Assembly: GCA_900119625.1 (NCBI GenBank)
Contig: FPKD01000001.1
Coordinates: forward strand, 310,001-374,000
DNA length: 64,000 nucleotides
Direction of reading: 5' to 3'
Source of the DNA: Olsenella sp. kh2p3
GTDB taxonomy: Bacteria > Actinomycetota > Coriobacteriia > Coriobacteriales > Atopobiaceae
Shown here: in pieces, positions 19,075 through 28,806 of the stretch
Layout: every line of letters begins with the position of its first letter
Numbering within the stretch: position 1 is the stretch's first letter
Notes under the pieces: model-generated
What the model was told of the DNA's origin: nothing
The model's input: only the letters and a program-made list of their open reading frames with translations
Database searches by the model: none
Position numbers and translations under genes: made by a program

Positions 19075-19092
19075 TGTGAGAACGGTTCCATG
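19075..19092. promoter_or_regulatory. LacI-type operator upstream of scrA (proximal)
   Basis: TGTGAGAACGGTTCCATG, sharing its first ten bases with the distal box. Two boxes 58 bases apart would allow a repression loop around the scrA promoter. Confidence 0.6.
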
Positions 19093-19124
19093 TTCATGTG
19101 CACTGGTTGGGGAAGGGAGACCAC

Positions 19125-21080
19125 ATGGCTCTGGACTACGCAGAAGCGGCACGCGAGGTTCTGGAGGCGATCGGCGGCTCGAGCAACATCGTCTCGGCGG
19201 CGCACTGCGCCACCCGCCTACGCCTGGTCATCGCAGACGACAGCAAGGTCGACAAGGCCAAGCTCGATGACGTGGTTGGTGCCAAGGGCAACTTCCAGGC
19301 AGCGGGCCAGCTCCAGGTGATCTTTGGAACCGGCACCGTGGACAAGGTCTATGACGAGTTCATCAAGCAGTCCGGCGTCACCGCCGCCTCCAAGGCGGAG
19401 GCCAAGGAGGCCGCTGCCAACCAGGGCAACGCGTTCCAGCGCGCCATCAAGGTCCTCTCGGACGTCTTTGTGCCCATCATCCCCGCTATCGTGGCATCCG
19501 GTATGCTCATGGGCATCATGGGTGCCCTCTCCTACATGGGATCTCAGGGCATCATCGCGCTCGACACCACGAGCGTCTGGTGGCGCATCGCGTCTCTCAT
19601 CAACGCCTGCGCCCTTGGCAACCTCCAGATTCTCCTGGGCTTCTCCGCCGCTACGGTCTTTGGGGGCAACCCCTACCTCGGCGCCTCGCTCGGCGCGCTG
19701 CTCATAAGCTCCGACTTCATCAACGCATACAGCGCCAGCACCGCCATCGCCGAGGGAACCATGGTCACGCTCGACGTGATCCCGGGCATCTACAGCATCG
19801 ACTGGGTGGGCTACCAGGGCCACGTCATCCCCATCCTGGTGGGCGTGTGGATCCTCTGCTTCTTCGAGAAGCGGCTCCACAAGGTCGTCCCCGAGATGTT
19901 CGACCTCTTCCTCACCCCGCTGCTGTCGGTCTCTCTTGCCGCCTACATCACGATCCTCTTCGTCGGCCCCATCTTTGTCTGGCTTGAGAACAACATCCTC
20001 GGCCTGCTCATGTGGCTGCTCCAGGTTCCCTTCGGCATTGGCTACATCATCATCGGCCTGATCTACTCGCCCTCCGTTGTCACCGGCCTGCACCAGATGT
20101 ACACCGCCATCGACGTCTCCATGCTCGCCCAGTACGGCGTCACCTACTGGCTGCCCATCGCCAGCGCCGCCAACATCGCCCAGGGCGGCGCCTGCCTGGC
20201 CGTTGCGCTCAAGACCCACTCCGAGAAGACCAAGTCCCTCGCCGTCCCCGCCGGCATCTCCTGCCTGCTCGGCATCACCGAGCCCGCAATCTTTGGTGTG
20301 AACCTGCCCAACATGAAGCCCTTCGTGTGCGGCATGATTGGCTCTGCCTGCGGTGCCCTGTGCTGCTTCATCTTCAACCTTGCCGCTTCCGGCACTGGCG
20401 TCACCGGCATCTTTGGCATCCTGCTCTGCATCGCGCAGCCGCTGCAGTACATCGTGATGTTCGCCGTGGCGTTTGGCGTGGCCTTTGGCCTCTCCTCCAT
20501 GGCATACCGTGACAAGGAGACCGCCGCGGCGCCCGCGAAGGTTGCCGCCGAGACCGCTGCTGCCGCCGACGAGGTGCGCGCCCTCGAGGCCGAGGAGAAG
20601 GCTGAGGCCCCCGCAGCCGACGCTCCCAAGGCTGAGACCATCGGCGCCCCCGCCGCTGGCACTGCCGTCGCTCTGACCGACGTCTCCGACCCCGTCTTTG
20701 CCTCGCTCGCCATGGGCAAGGGCATCGCAGTCGAGCCCAAAGATGGCAAGATTGTCTCGCCTGTCGACGGCACCGTGACCGTGGTCGCCGAGACCGGACA
20801 CGCCCTTGGCCTGCTCTCCGACGCTGGTGCAGAGATTCTCATCCACATTGGCATCGACACCGTTGAGCTTAAGGGCGAGCCCTTCACACCCTTCACCAAG
20901 GTGGGAGACCACGTGAAGCGCGGCGACGTCCTCATGGAGGCCGACCTTGGCGCCATCAAGGAGGCCGGCAAGAAGGCCACCACGATGCTCGTGATCACCA
21001 ACACCGACGCATACTCCTCGGTTGACCAGCTCGCAACCGGCGAGGTCAAGGCCGGTGACGCCGTGGTGGCCACGCGCTAG
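19125..21080 (+). CDS. scrA: Sucrose-type PTS permease, EIIBCA
   Basis: A 651-residue fused phosphotransferase permease. EIIB (residues 1-90) carries the phosphorylated Cys28 in AAHCATRLRL; EIIC (about 110-460) is the membrane channel with GITEPAIFGVNLP; after an Ala/Glu-rich linker the glucose-type EIIA (about 520-651) has its His574 in LIHIGIDTVELKG. It takes up and phosphorylates a disaccharide, most likely sucrose given the adjacent GH32 gene. ATG 19125 follows GGAAGGGAG. All three domains on one chain means no separate EIIA is needed. Confidence 0.92.
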   Translation: MALDYAEAAREVLEAIGGSSNIVSAAHCATRLRLVIADDSKVDKAKLDDVVGAKGNFQAAGQLQVIFGTGTVDKVYDEFIKQSGVTAASKAEAKEAAANQGNAFQRAIKVLSDVFVPIIPAIVASGMLMGIMGALSYMGSQGIIALDTTSVWWRIASLINACALGNLQILLGFSAATVFGGNPYLGASLGALLISSDFINAYSASTAIAEGTMVTLDVIPGIYSIDWVGYQGHVIPILVGVWILCFFEKRLHKVVPEMFDLFLTPLLSVSLAAYITILFVGPIFVWLENNILGLLMWLLQVPFGIGYIIIGLIYSPSVVTGLHQMYTAIDVSMLAQYGVTYWLPIASAANIAQGGACLAVALKTHSEKTKSLAVPAGISCLLGITEPAIFGVNLPNMKPFVCGMIGSACGALCCFIFNLAASGTGVTGIFGILLCIAQPLQYIVMFAVAFGVAFGLSSMAYRDKETAAAPAKVAAETAAAADEVRALEAEEKAEAPAADAPKAETIGAPAAGTAVALTDVSDPVFASLAMGKGIAVEPKDGKIVSPVDGTVTVVAETGHALGLLSDAGAEILIHIGIDTVELKGEPFTPFTKVGDHVKRGDVLMEADLGAIKEAGKKATTMLVITNTDAYSSVDQLATGEVKAGDAVVATR

Positions 21081-21162
21081 GCGCAACCACTGCTCCACAT
21101 ACGGGCGGTCGCCTCTGGTGGCCGCCCGTCTCGCATATCCGCACCCACTTGAGAGGAGCCCC

Positions 21163-22560
21163 ATGTCCCCCACGCACGAGCGCTGGACGCCCCACTTCCA
21201 CCTGGCCCCACGCCAGGGGTGGCTCAACGACCCCAACGGCCTCTGCCAGTTCCACGGTACCTACCATGTCTTCTACCAGGCAGACCCTGCCTGGCCAGCG
21301 GCCGGCAAGAAGGGCTGGGGCCACTTTGCGAGCCGCGACCTGGTGCGCTGGGAGGACCTGGGCGAGCCCCTCATGCCCTCGATCCCCGAAGACGCCGACG
21401 GCGTCTACTCTGGCTCGGCGCTCGTGGTGGCGGGCGGTGCACCGGACGGGGGTGACCTCCTGCGCCTCTACTACACCGGCAACGTGAAGTACGAGGGCGA
21501 TCACATCCACACCGGGCGCGACGCCAACCAGATTATGGTCACAAGCGAGGATGGAATCTCCCTCTCTGAGAAGAAGGCCCTGCTCCGCCCCGAGGACTAT
21601 CCCTCCGACCTCACGCGCCACGTGCGCGACCCCAAGGTCTGGGAGCAGGACGGCCGCTACTACATGGTGCTGGGCGCCCGTCGCTCAGACGACGTGGGCG
21701 ACGTTATTCTCTACGAGTCCTCCGACGCCGTAACGTGGACGTACCGCGGGCGCATCGAGTCTGCGCACCCCTTTGGCTACATGTGGGAGTGCCCCAACGT
21801 CATCCAGGTGGACGGCCATGACTACCTCGTGGTTTGTCCGCAAGGCCTGCCCAGCGAGCCCACGCGCTGGCAGAACCTCTACCAGGCCGGATACTTCCCG
21901 CTGCCGCGGGGCATCCTTGCAACCACGCAGGTGGATGAGACGAGCTTCGTCGAGCTTGACTGGGGCTTTGACTTCTACGCGCCGCAGGTCTTCGAGGACG
22001 AGAAGGGCCGCTGCATCCTTATTGGCTGGATGGGCATGCCAGACGCGGAGTATACCTCGGCGCCGGACGGTCTTACCTGGTGCCACTGTCTCACCGTGCC
22101 GCGCGAGGTCACGGTGGGTGCGGATGGGCTTCTCCGCCAGTGGCCGGTTGCCGAGATAGACGGCCTTCGCGGCTTTGCCCAGCCCGTGAACCCCACCGTG
22201 GGTGCGATCCTCCCCCATCACCATGCCGACATCGAGCTTCTGGGCATCGAGGGCGACCTCGAGATGGGGCTGGACGGGCAGCTCGAGCTTTCCTTCTCTG
22301 CCAGCGATGGACTGCTGAGAATGACGTTTGCGGACGAGACGGCCGCCTCCGGCCGCACCGAGCGTGTGCTTCCGCTTGCGACTCTGCGCGAGCTCCGCGT
22401 GCTGGTGGACGGCTCCGCCGTGGAGGTCTACGTGAACCACGGCGAGGCGGTCCTCTCGACCAGGTGGTTCCCCACCGCGGACACGCTGCTGGTCACCCTG
22501 CACGCTACCTGCGAGAGCGCCCGCTCCTGGGAGATGGGCGGCGAGCCACCGCGCGCGTAA
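21163..22560 (+). CDS. scrB: Sucrose-6-phosphate hydrolase (GH32)
   Basis: A 465-residue beta-fructofuranosidase. WLNDPNG near residue 21 carries the nucleophile Asp, HVRDPKVW the transition-state Asp and WECPNVIQ the acid/base Glu; a beta-sandwich C-terminal domain follows. It splits sucrose-6-phosphate from ScrA into glucose-6-phosphate and fructose in the cytoplasm; no signal peptide. ATG 21163 follows GAGAGGAG, 82 bases after scrA. Confidence 0.93.
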   Translation: MSPTHERWTPHFHLAPRQGWLNDPNGLCQFHGTYHVFYQADPAWPAAGKKGWGHFASRDLVRWEDLGEPLMPSIPEDADGVYSGSALVVAGGAPDGGDLLRLYYTGNVKYEGDHIHTGRDANQIMVTSEDGISLSEKKALLRPEDYPSDLTRHVRDPKVWEQDGRYYMVLGARRSDDVGDVILYESSDAVTWTYRGRIESAHPFGYMWECPNVIQVDGHDYLVVCPQGLPSEPTRWQNLYQAGYFPLPRGILATTQVDETSFVELDWGFDFYAPQVFEDEKGRCILIGWMGMPDAEYTSAPDGLTWCHCLTVPREVTVGADGLLRQWPVAEIDGLRGFAQPVNPTVGAILPHHHADIELLGIEGDLEMGLDGQLELSFSASDGLLRMTFADETAASGRTERVLPLATLRELRVLVDGSAVEVYVNHGEAVLSTRWFPTADTLLVTLHATCESARSWEMGGEPPRA

Positions 22561-22601
22561 CGACGCCGCGGGGGACGCCCGATGCACAGCGTCTCTCGCG
22601 T

Positions 22602-22674
22602 GGCGCCCGAAGGCTCATTTCGTACGGGTTTTCCGCTATTCCCCACGCTCCGGCGTCATTTTGGCGCCGGAGCG
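22602..22674 (+). repeat. Dispersed intergenic repeat, copy B, doubling as terminator
   Basis: GGCGCCCGA, TTTCGTACGGGTTTTCCGC, then a hairpin CGCTCCGGCG/CGCCGGAGCG (22646-22674) followed by TTTACT. It lies between convergent scrB and the GH3 gene and can terminate both. Confidence 0.7.
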
Positions 22675-22737
22675 TTTACTATGTACGCACTTGCTGCCAA
22701 AACGGCCCTTCCGGCGGCGAACGGCAGCACCCCACCT

Positions 22738-25524
22738 CTACGAGTACGTAACCCTCACGGTAGGCGAGATGCCGTTCATTGCGTTGGAGTTGACCACCAC
22801 GTAAAGGTACCGATGCACCGACCTCCGCAGGTTGTTGAGGGTATAGGCGCTTCTCGGATCAGCGACGGTACCCGTGGCGGCGGTCGCCAGCATGAGATCC
22901 GTCCCGGCGGCAATCCCCTGGTCGTGGTCCATGTAATAGTCGTCCACGCTGAAGTCCGAGAGGACGACGCCGTCGAAGCCCCACTCGTCACGCAGCAACC
23001 CCGTCTGAAGGTCCTCTCGGCCACCGCCCCAGGTGTTTCCAAGGAAGCTGTAGCAGCTCATCATCGAGAGCGGCACATTCACCTCGGTCTGGGTCTGCTC
23101 CCCTGTCGACGCATCCAGCGCGGGAACGGCGTGCCGCACAGGTGACTTGACCACCATCTCGAACGGTCGCGCATAGATCTCGCGGACTGTCTGCTCCGTG
23201 GCCCACGTGCACAGGTGCTCCCTGCGACTGGTCTCCTGATCGTACACGCAGAAGTGCTTGAGCATGTTGACCATGCCGCGAGAGGCGCTGCCGTCTACGA
23301 TGGCTCGCGCAAGAGACCCCGTGAGCAGCGGATCTTCTGAGTAGTACTCGTAGTTCCTGCCCGAGAAGGGCGAGCGGTGCATGTTGATGGCCGGGCTCCA
23401 CCAGCCAAAGATACCGGACGAGAGGGACTCCTCGCCTACAGCCTCGCCCATGCTGCGCAGCAGGTCAACGTCCCAGGTCTCCGCCACCAGGTACTCGCTC
23501 GGCCACACGCAGTGCGAGCCGCCGCGCTCCATGCCGCCCATCGCCACCGGCGAGTCGTCCCAGTCGGTGGCGGGCTTGCCAACGGAGTCGATCTTCTCGC
23601 CAGCATTGGTGCAGACAAGGGCAACCATGTCGCCACGGGATAGCTGGTCGAGAAGCACGTCCCACAGAGGGTCGTCGAACTTGCGCCCCCTCAGGTCGAT
23701 GAGCGAGACCCCGTTCTGGGCGCCGGTTTCCGGTGCCGTCGCCGTCCCGTCATCCTCCGCCGCCGCGTCGTACATGGAAAGCGTCACACCAACCGATGCC
23801 GCCGTCTTGTCCTGCGCAGGTGCCGGGAAGCTCCCCTGCATGTCTTTGCGGGTGAGAAGCACCGGTGTACCATCGGCACCGGAGGCAGCCGGGTTATCGA
23901 AGTACTCGTCAAGATCGGGAAACCGCGCGACAACTTCTGCGCCCGTCGCGTCATCGGTCTGGTAGCGCCTCTCGTCCAGATCGAGCGTGCTCGTCTCCAC
24001 CACGTGATGGGAGTCTGTGCGAAGGGAGACCTGGTACGAGCCGGCGGCAAGCACCCAGCAGCCATCCGCCACAGACCAGCTTGCCATCTGGCGCACCGGC
24101 CAGCTCAGCTCCAGCCTTTGGGACTCGCCCGGCGCAAGCTCGCCAGTCTTGGCAAAGGCGACAAGCGCCACCGAACTCTTCTCGACGGATCCGTCCCACG
24201 GGGCACCCACGTATGCCTCGACAACGTCTTTGCCCGAGAGCTGCCCGGAGTTGGCAACCTGCACCGAGAGTGCGACGTTCTCACCGTCCAGTCGGCAGTC
24301 GAGAAGCGACCACGAGAAGCTCGTGTACGAGAGACCATAGCCAAACGGGAAGGTCACGGCATTGTCGTAGTCGAGCGCGCCCATTGCGGCTGCCGTCTCG
24401 AAGTAGCGATAGCCCACGTAGACGCCCTCGAGGTACTCCATGAAGCGCGCGCCGTCGCCGGTGGTCTCGTTGCCGGGGTAGAAGTCGTGGACGTCGGTGT
24501 AGCGATGCTCTCCCATGGTGTTGAAGCTCGGGGCAAGACGCATGTCGCGAGCCCAGAGGTCACAGGTCCGGCCGCATGGGTTGCGCCTACCGCAGAGGAC
24601 ATCGCCCACCACCTCCGCGCCCACCGCACCGGGAAAGCCCACATGAAGCAGCGCGTCCACCTGGTAGGGGCTGCCATCCTCGACAAGCGGCCCAACCTCG
24701 AGCGTGGTTCCCGTGTTGAGAAGCACCACCACGTGGTCCGCAACCTCGCGCGCCCCCGCAACAAGGCCCAGCTCCTCCGTCGTGAGCTGGAGCGAGTGCT
24801 GTCCCTCGGCATAGTTTGCGGTCTCCTCGTTGGGGACAAATGACGAGAAGCGCTCGTCTGCCAGCGAGGCGTTAAGGTCAAGCGAGAGGTCGTAGCCCTC
24901 CCCGCTCGCCCGGCCAAGAACCACCACGGCAATGGTCCCAGAGACGCTTTCGCGCACGCCCTCCGGATAGCTCGACCACGGCAGCTCGCCGATGTAGTAC
25001 GTAGTGGTGGCGCGCACGTCCAGCGTCTGGATCCCCCCGCGGGGCCGGTCCTGCGCGTGGGCGGAGAGCCATTCGTGAACGGTGGGGTTCACCTCGAGCC
25101 CCGCCCCGGCAAGACCATCATAGAAACCGGTGCACACCGCATCTGGCGCAACCGATCCCGCCCCGTAACCGCCAAAGAGCGGGTCCTCCGCGCAGCGGCC
25201 CAAAAGGCTCACCGCGCAGCCCTCCGGCAGAGGAAGCACGCCGTTGTTCGCCAGGAGCACCATGCCCTCTGCCTCAATCGTGCGCGCGACCTCATGCGAT
25301 GCGAGAACTGCCTCGTCGAGCGACGCGTAGGCAGGGGTGTAGTACGCGCTGTCCCACTCAGCGGTTACGTTGGGGTCAAGCGCCTCGATGCCCTTAACGC
25401 TTCGGTCCTTCTCGGTATCATCGCCCCCGCCCTGTGAGGGCGTGGTGGCACAGCCCGCCTGCGCAATAGCTGCAAGCGCACCGGCAGCAAGACCGAACGC
25501 CTGGCGACGTGTAACATCCCGCAT
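22738..25524 (-). CDS. Domain-permuted GH3 beta-glycosidase, Tat-type lipoprotein
   Basis: A 928-residue glycoside hydrolase family 3 enzyme with reversed order. The GH3 C-terminal domain comes first (about 60-420), then a fibronectin-like domain (about 425-520, FPFGYGLSYTSFSW before it), a spacer, and the GH3 TIM barrel last (about 590-890: GRNYEYYSEDP, LKHFCVYD). The nucleophile Asp (about 857) is in VVLSDFSVDD, where SDW is usual. The N-terminus has a twin-arginine motif, hydrophobic core and lipobox AQAGC, so it is probably exported and lipid-anchored. Acts on beta-glucosides or similar. ATG follows GAGGGG. Confidence 0.87.
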   Translation of the reverse strand: MRDVTRRQAFGLAAGALAAIAQAGCATTPSQGGGDDTEKDRSVKGIEALDPNVTAEWDSAYYTPAYASLDEAVLASHEVARTIEAEGMVLLANNGVLPLPEGCAVSLLGRCAEDPLFGGYGAGSVAPDAVCTGFYDGLAGAGLEVNPTVHEWLSAHAQDRPRGGIQTLDVRATTTYYIGELPWSSYPEGVRESVSGTIAVVVLGRASGEGYDLSLDLNASLADERFSSFVPNEETANYAEGQHSLQLTTEELGLVAGAREVADHVVVLLNTGTTLEVGPLVEDGSPYQVDALLHVGFPGAVGAEVVGDVLCGRRNPCGRTCDLWARDMRLAPSFNTMGEHRYTDVHDFYPGNETTGDGARFMEYLEGVYVGYRYFETAAAMGALDYDNAVTFPFGYGLSYTSFSWSLLDCRLDGENVALSVQVANSGQLSGKDVVEAYVGAPWDGSVEKSSVALVAFAKTGELAPGESQRLELSWPVRQMASWSVADGCWVLAAGSYQVSLRTDSHHVVETSTLDLDERRYQTDDATGAEVVARFPDLDEYFDNPAASGADGTPVLLTRKDMQGSFPAPAQDKTAASVGVTLSMYDAAAEDDGTATAPETGAQNGVSLIDLRGRKFDDPLWDVLLDQLSRGDMVALVCTNAGEKIDSVGKPATDWDDSPVAMGGMERGGSHCVWPSEYLVAETWDVDLLRSMGEAVGEESLSSGIFGWWSPAINMHRSPFSGRNYEYYSEDPLLTGSLARAIVDGSASRGMVNMLKHFCVYDQETSRREHLCTWATEQTVREIYARPFEMVVKSPVRHAVPALDASTGEQTQTEVNVPLSMMSCYSFLGNTWGGGREDLQTGLLRDEWGFDGVVLSDFSVDDYYMDHDQGIAAGTDLMLATAATGTVADPRSAYTLNNLRRSVHRYLYVVVNSNAMNGISPTVRVTYS

Positions 25525-25635
25525 CTTGACCCCTCACCATATTCAACCGAAGCGCACCCCTGCACGTCTCGGTAAGGGTATCCGCCGCGCGGGCGCCAAA
25601 CTCGCAGGCGTCGCGATTGGTCGAAGCCTCAACGC

Positions 25636-25673
25636 AAAATGCCGCGCCCGCCACTAGATGGCAGACGCGGCAT
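25636..25673 (-). terminator. Terminator of the asnS-corA operon
   Basis: On the minus strand ATGCCGCG pairs with CGCGGCAT around an 19-base loop, followed by TTTT. It lies about 30 bases after the corA stop. The rest of the 180-base gap to the GH3 start shows only a GGGCGCCAA fragment resembling the dispersed repeat. Confidence 0.7.
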
Positions 25674-25704
25674 GGAGTCGCACTTCTGGGCCCCACTCCG
25701 GCAG

Positions 25705-26685
25705 CTACCTGAGAACGCGGCTCTTGAGAATCCAGAACGTCGCAAACACGGATAGTGCCAGGGAAAGGATGACCGGGAACACCCAGGTCTCGTCCATGGG
25801 AAGCCCGGTGTTCATGCCGTAGAACGAGAAGACCGTCGTGGGAACCGAGAGCACAAGCGTGATGATGGCGAGGGTGCGCATCGTGAGGTTGAGGTTGTTG
25901 TTGATGATAGAGCCAAACGTCTCCATGGTCTCGTTGTAGACCTGCGTGTATATCTCGCACATCTCGATGGCCTGCTTGACCTCAACGGACGTGTCGTTCA
26001 GGAGGTCCCGGTCCTCGTCGTAAAGCTTGAGGATACGTCCGTAGCTTATGCGCTGGATGGTGGTGTCGAGCGCCTTGAGCGAGGTCGAGAAGTACACCAG
26101 CGACTTCTCGAACCCCAGCATCTTGATGAGCTCCTCGTTGCGCATGGACCTCCGAAGCTCGCGCTCGTTCTCACGAAACTGGCGGTTTACCGACCGCAGG
26201 TCAATCTGGTAGCGCTTGGAGATGTGCAACAGAATCTGCAACAGGAAGCGCGTGCGCTGCGTCGTGTTGATGTCGCGGACCCGGCCGCTCTCAAGTGCGG
26301 AGACAGTCCAGTTCTCCTTGAGGCTCACAGTCATGACCAGGTCCTTCTCGGGCAGGAAGAGCACGGCGAGCGGATGCGTGTCGTACTGGACGATCGACGT
26401 ACTCTCGGCCTCGCTCTTGTCCTCCACAAAAGGGCAATCCACGATCACGAGCACCTGCCTGGTCTCGTCGTCCCGCTCGATGCGCGAGCTCTCCTCGTCA
26501 TCGAGCGCAGAGGCGACAAAGTCCGGGATGACGCCCATCTCGTTTTGCATCCAGGCGCGTTCCCGCTTGGTGGGAGCTACGACGCTCACCCAGCATCCCG
26601 GGCAGGGCCCCGGCACTCGAGAGGTGAGGAAGACTCTCTCGCCGCTCTCGTCCTCCTCGACGGTTGTCTTGAAGCACTCGATCAC
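25705..26685 (-). CDS. corA: CorA-family divalent cation transporter
   Basis: A 326-residue CorA-like channel. A large cytoplasmic alpha/beta domain is followed by a long helix and two C-terminal membrane segments; the pore signature is FYGMNTG, as in CorA. Imports Mg, or possibly Co/Ni. The start is GTG 26685. It lies 26 bases after asnS, so the two are co-transcribed, an arrangement with no obvious functional logic except the Mg need of aminoacylation. Confidence 0.9.
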   Translation of the reverse strand: MIECFKTTVEEDESGERVFLTSRVPGPCPGCWVSVVAPTKRERAWMQNEMGVIPDFVASALDDEESSRIERDDETRQVLVIVDCPFVEDKSEAESTSIVQYDTHPLAVLFLPEKDLVMTVSLKENWTVSALESGRVRDINTTQRTRFLLQILLHISKRYQIDLRSVNRQFRENERELRRSMRNEELIKMLGFEKSLVYFSTSLKALDTTIQRISYGRILKLYDEDRDLLNDTSVEVKQAIEMCEIYTQVYNETMETFGSIINNNLNLTMRTLAIITLVLSVPTTVFSFYGMNTGLPMDETWVFPVILSLALSVFATFWILKSRVLR

Positions 26686-26711
26686 AGGCCCTGCCCCTAC
26701 TCTTGGCGCCC

Positions 26712-28121
26712 TTAGAAGTCCGCGTTGCCCACGGTGCGCGGGTGCGGCAGCACGTCACGGATGTTGTCGACGCCCGTGAGGTACATGACCAGGCGCTCGA
26801 AGCCCAAGCCAAAGCCCGCGTGGTGGCAGCCGCCATAGCGCCGCAGGTCAAGGTAGTACTTGTACTGCTCGGGGTCCATGCCCAGCTCCTGGATGCGGCG
26901 CTCGAGCACGTCCAGGCGCTCCTCGCGCTGAGAGCCACCGATGATCTCGCCGATGCCGGGTACCAGGCAGTCCGCGGCGGCTACGGTCTTGCCGTCGTCG
27001 TTCAGGCGCATGTAGAACGCCTTGATGTCGCGCGGGTAGTCCGTCACGAACGTGGGGCGCTTGAAGTGCTTCTCGGTGAGGAAGCGCTCGTGCTCGGTTT
27101 GGAGGTCGACGCCCCAGGAGACGGGGTACTCAAACATCGTGCCGGAGTTCTGGGCGTCCTCGAGGATCTTCACAGCGTCGGTGTAGCTCACGCGCGCAAA
27201 GTCGCTCGTGGCCACGTGCTGCAGGCGCTCCTTAAGGCCCTTGTCCACCCACTTGTTAAAGAAGTCCAGCTCGTCGGGGCAGTGCTCCATCACGTAAGCA
27301 ATGACGTACTTGAGCATCTCCTCTGAGACATCCATCTCGCCCTCGAGGTCGCAGAAGGCCATCTCGGGCTCGACCATCCAGAATTCGGCCGCGTGGCGAC
27401 GCGTGTTGGAGTTCTCGGCGCGGAAGGTGGGGCCAAAGGTGTAGACGTCGCCAAAGCTCATGGCAAAGTTCTCGGCCTGGAGCTGCCCGGACACCGTGAG
27501 GTTGGTGGGCTTGCCAAAGAAGTCCTTGCTGTAGTCCACCTTGCCGTCCTCGGTGAGGGGCGGGTTGGCCGGGTCGATGGTGGTCACGCGGAACATCTCG
27601 CCCGCGCCCTCGGCGTCCGACGCGGTGATGATGGGCGTGTTCACGTAGAGGAAGCCGCGCTCCTGGAAGAAGCGGTGGATGGCGAAGGCGGCCACGCTGC
27701 GCACGCGGAAGACCGCGCGGAAGAGGTTGGTGCGGCTGCGCAGGTGCTGCTGGGTGCGCAGGAACTCGCGCGTCTGGCGCTTCTTCTGCATGGGGTAGTC
27801 GGGCGCGGAGGCACCCTCCACCGTGACGGTTGCCGCCTGCAGCTCGAAGGGCTGGGGGCGGTCCGGCGTAAGCTCAAGCGTTCCGCGCACGATAAGGGCG
27901 GCGCCCACGTTCTGCGAGACAATCCCCTCGTACGTCTCGTCCCCCAGGCGCTCGCGGTTGACCACAACCTGCAGGTCCTTGAAGCAGCTGCCGTCGTTCA
28001 AGGTGACAAAGCCAAAGTTCTTCATGTCGCGGATGGAGCGCACCCAGCCGGCAACGGTAAGCTCGGTGCCACCCAGCTGATCCATGTCCGCGTAGAGCGC
28101 GGCTATTCTCGTGCGATTCAA
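26712..28121 (-). CDS. asnS: Asparaginyl-tRNA synthetase
   Basis: A class II synthetase of 469 residues. An OB-fold anticodon domain ([23 protein letters not shown]) precedes the catalytic core with motif 2 ([24 protein letters not shown]) and motif 3 ([15 protein letters not shown]). The ending GNADF is typical. I favour TTG 28121, which has AGGAAGG at the right distance and gives the normal length; an upstream ATG at 28151 would add ten residues but lacks a good site. Confidence 0.93.
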   Translation of the reverse strand: MNRTRIAALYADMDQLGGTELTVAGWVRSIRDMKNFGFVTLNDGSCFKDLQVVVNRERLGDETYEGIVSQNVGAALIVRGTLELTPDRPQPFELQAATVTVEGASAPDYPMQKKRQTREFLRTQQHLRSRTNLFRAVFRVRSVAAFAIHRFFQERGFLYVNTPIITASDAEGAGEMFRVTTIDPANPPLTEDGKVDYSKDFFGKPTNLTVSGQLQAENFAMSFGDVYTFGPTFRAENSNTRRHAAEFWMVEPEMAFCDLEGEMDVSEEMLKYVIAYVMEHCPDELDFFNKWVDKGLKERLQHVATSDFARVSYTDAVKILEDAQNSGTMFEYPVSWGVDLQTEHERFLTEKHFKRPTFVTDYPRDIKAFYMRLNDDGKTVAAADCLVPGIGEIIGGSQREERLDVLERRIQELGMDPEQYKYYLDLRRYGGCHHAGFGLGFERLVMYLTGVDNIRDVLPHPRTVGNADF

Positions 28122-28228
28122 GGGACGTCCTTCCTCTTGGAATTGTGTCATGCTCGTTAACCGTCTCATCTTATCGCGACAGCAGGGGCCGCACCCCCTC
28201 ATTCTCCACACTGGAAGGAGGCGCCACC

Positions 28229-28756
28229 ATGAACAGCACGCGCGCCACAGACTACGGGCTTCTCGCCCAACAGACAGCATCGCTCGCCGAGGGAACACCG
28301 GGTTGGTTGCCCGCCTTTGCCAACGTGGCCGCCCTCTTGGGCGAGGCACTGCCAAGCATCAACTGGGTGGGCTTCTACGTTGCCACCAATGGACCCGTGG
28401 GCGAGCAGGACCTTGTCCTTGGCCCCTTCTGGGGACGCCCCGCCTGCGTGAGCATCCCCTATGGTGCCGGTGTCTGCGGAAGGGCCGTCGAGACAAACAA
28501 GCCCCAGCTTGTGCCCGACGTCCATGCATTCCCAGGCCACATTGCCTGTGATGCCGCTTCGCGCTCGGAGCTCGTGGTGCCCATCCACGCAACCGCCGCG
28601 GACGGCGGCACCGCCATCTGGGGCGTCCTCGACTGTGACAGTCCCATACCCTCGCGCTTCTCGGCAGCAGACCTTGAGGGCTTCTCACGCATAGTGCACG
28701 CGCTGGAGAAGTCTGCAGACCTTCTTGGTCCCTCCGTGGTTCCCGTTCGCCCGTAG
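28229..28756 (+). CDS. msrC: Free methionine-R-sulfoxide reductase (GAF domain)
   Basis: A 175-residue GAF-fold enzyme. Cys73, Cys83 and Cys107 in [14 protein letters not shown] and [14 protein letters not shown] have the same spacing (10 and 24) as the three catalytic cysteines of E. coli fRMsr. It reduces free methionine-R-sulfoxide with thioredoxin, helpful to an anaerobe under oxidative stress. ATG 28229 follows GGAAGGAGG. Divergent from asnS. Confidence 0.9.
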   Translation: MNSTRATDYGLLAQQTASLAEGTPGWLPAFANVAALLGEALPSINWVGFYVATNGPVGEQDLVLGPFWGRPACVSIPYGAGVCGRAVETNKPQLVPDVHAFPGHIACDAASRSELVVPIHATAADGGTAIWGVLDCDSPIPSRFSAADLEGFSRIVHALEKSADLLGPSVVPVRP

Positions 28757-28806
28757 TCGCGTAGAATCTCTTGCGAGACGATCGTCACCACCGAGAGGAG
28801 ACGTCA

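Noticed and set aside
19218..21236. 672-residue ORF on the minus strand
   Set aside because: It is the antisense shadow of scrA, rich in Gly/His/Asp in the way GC-rich complements are, with no domain or ribosome binding site.
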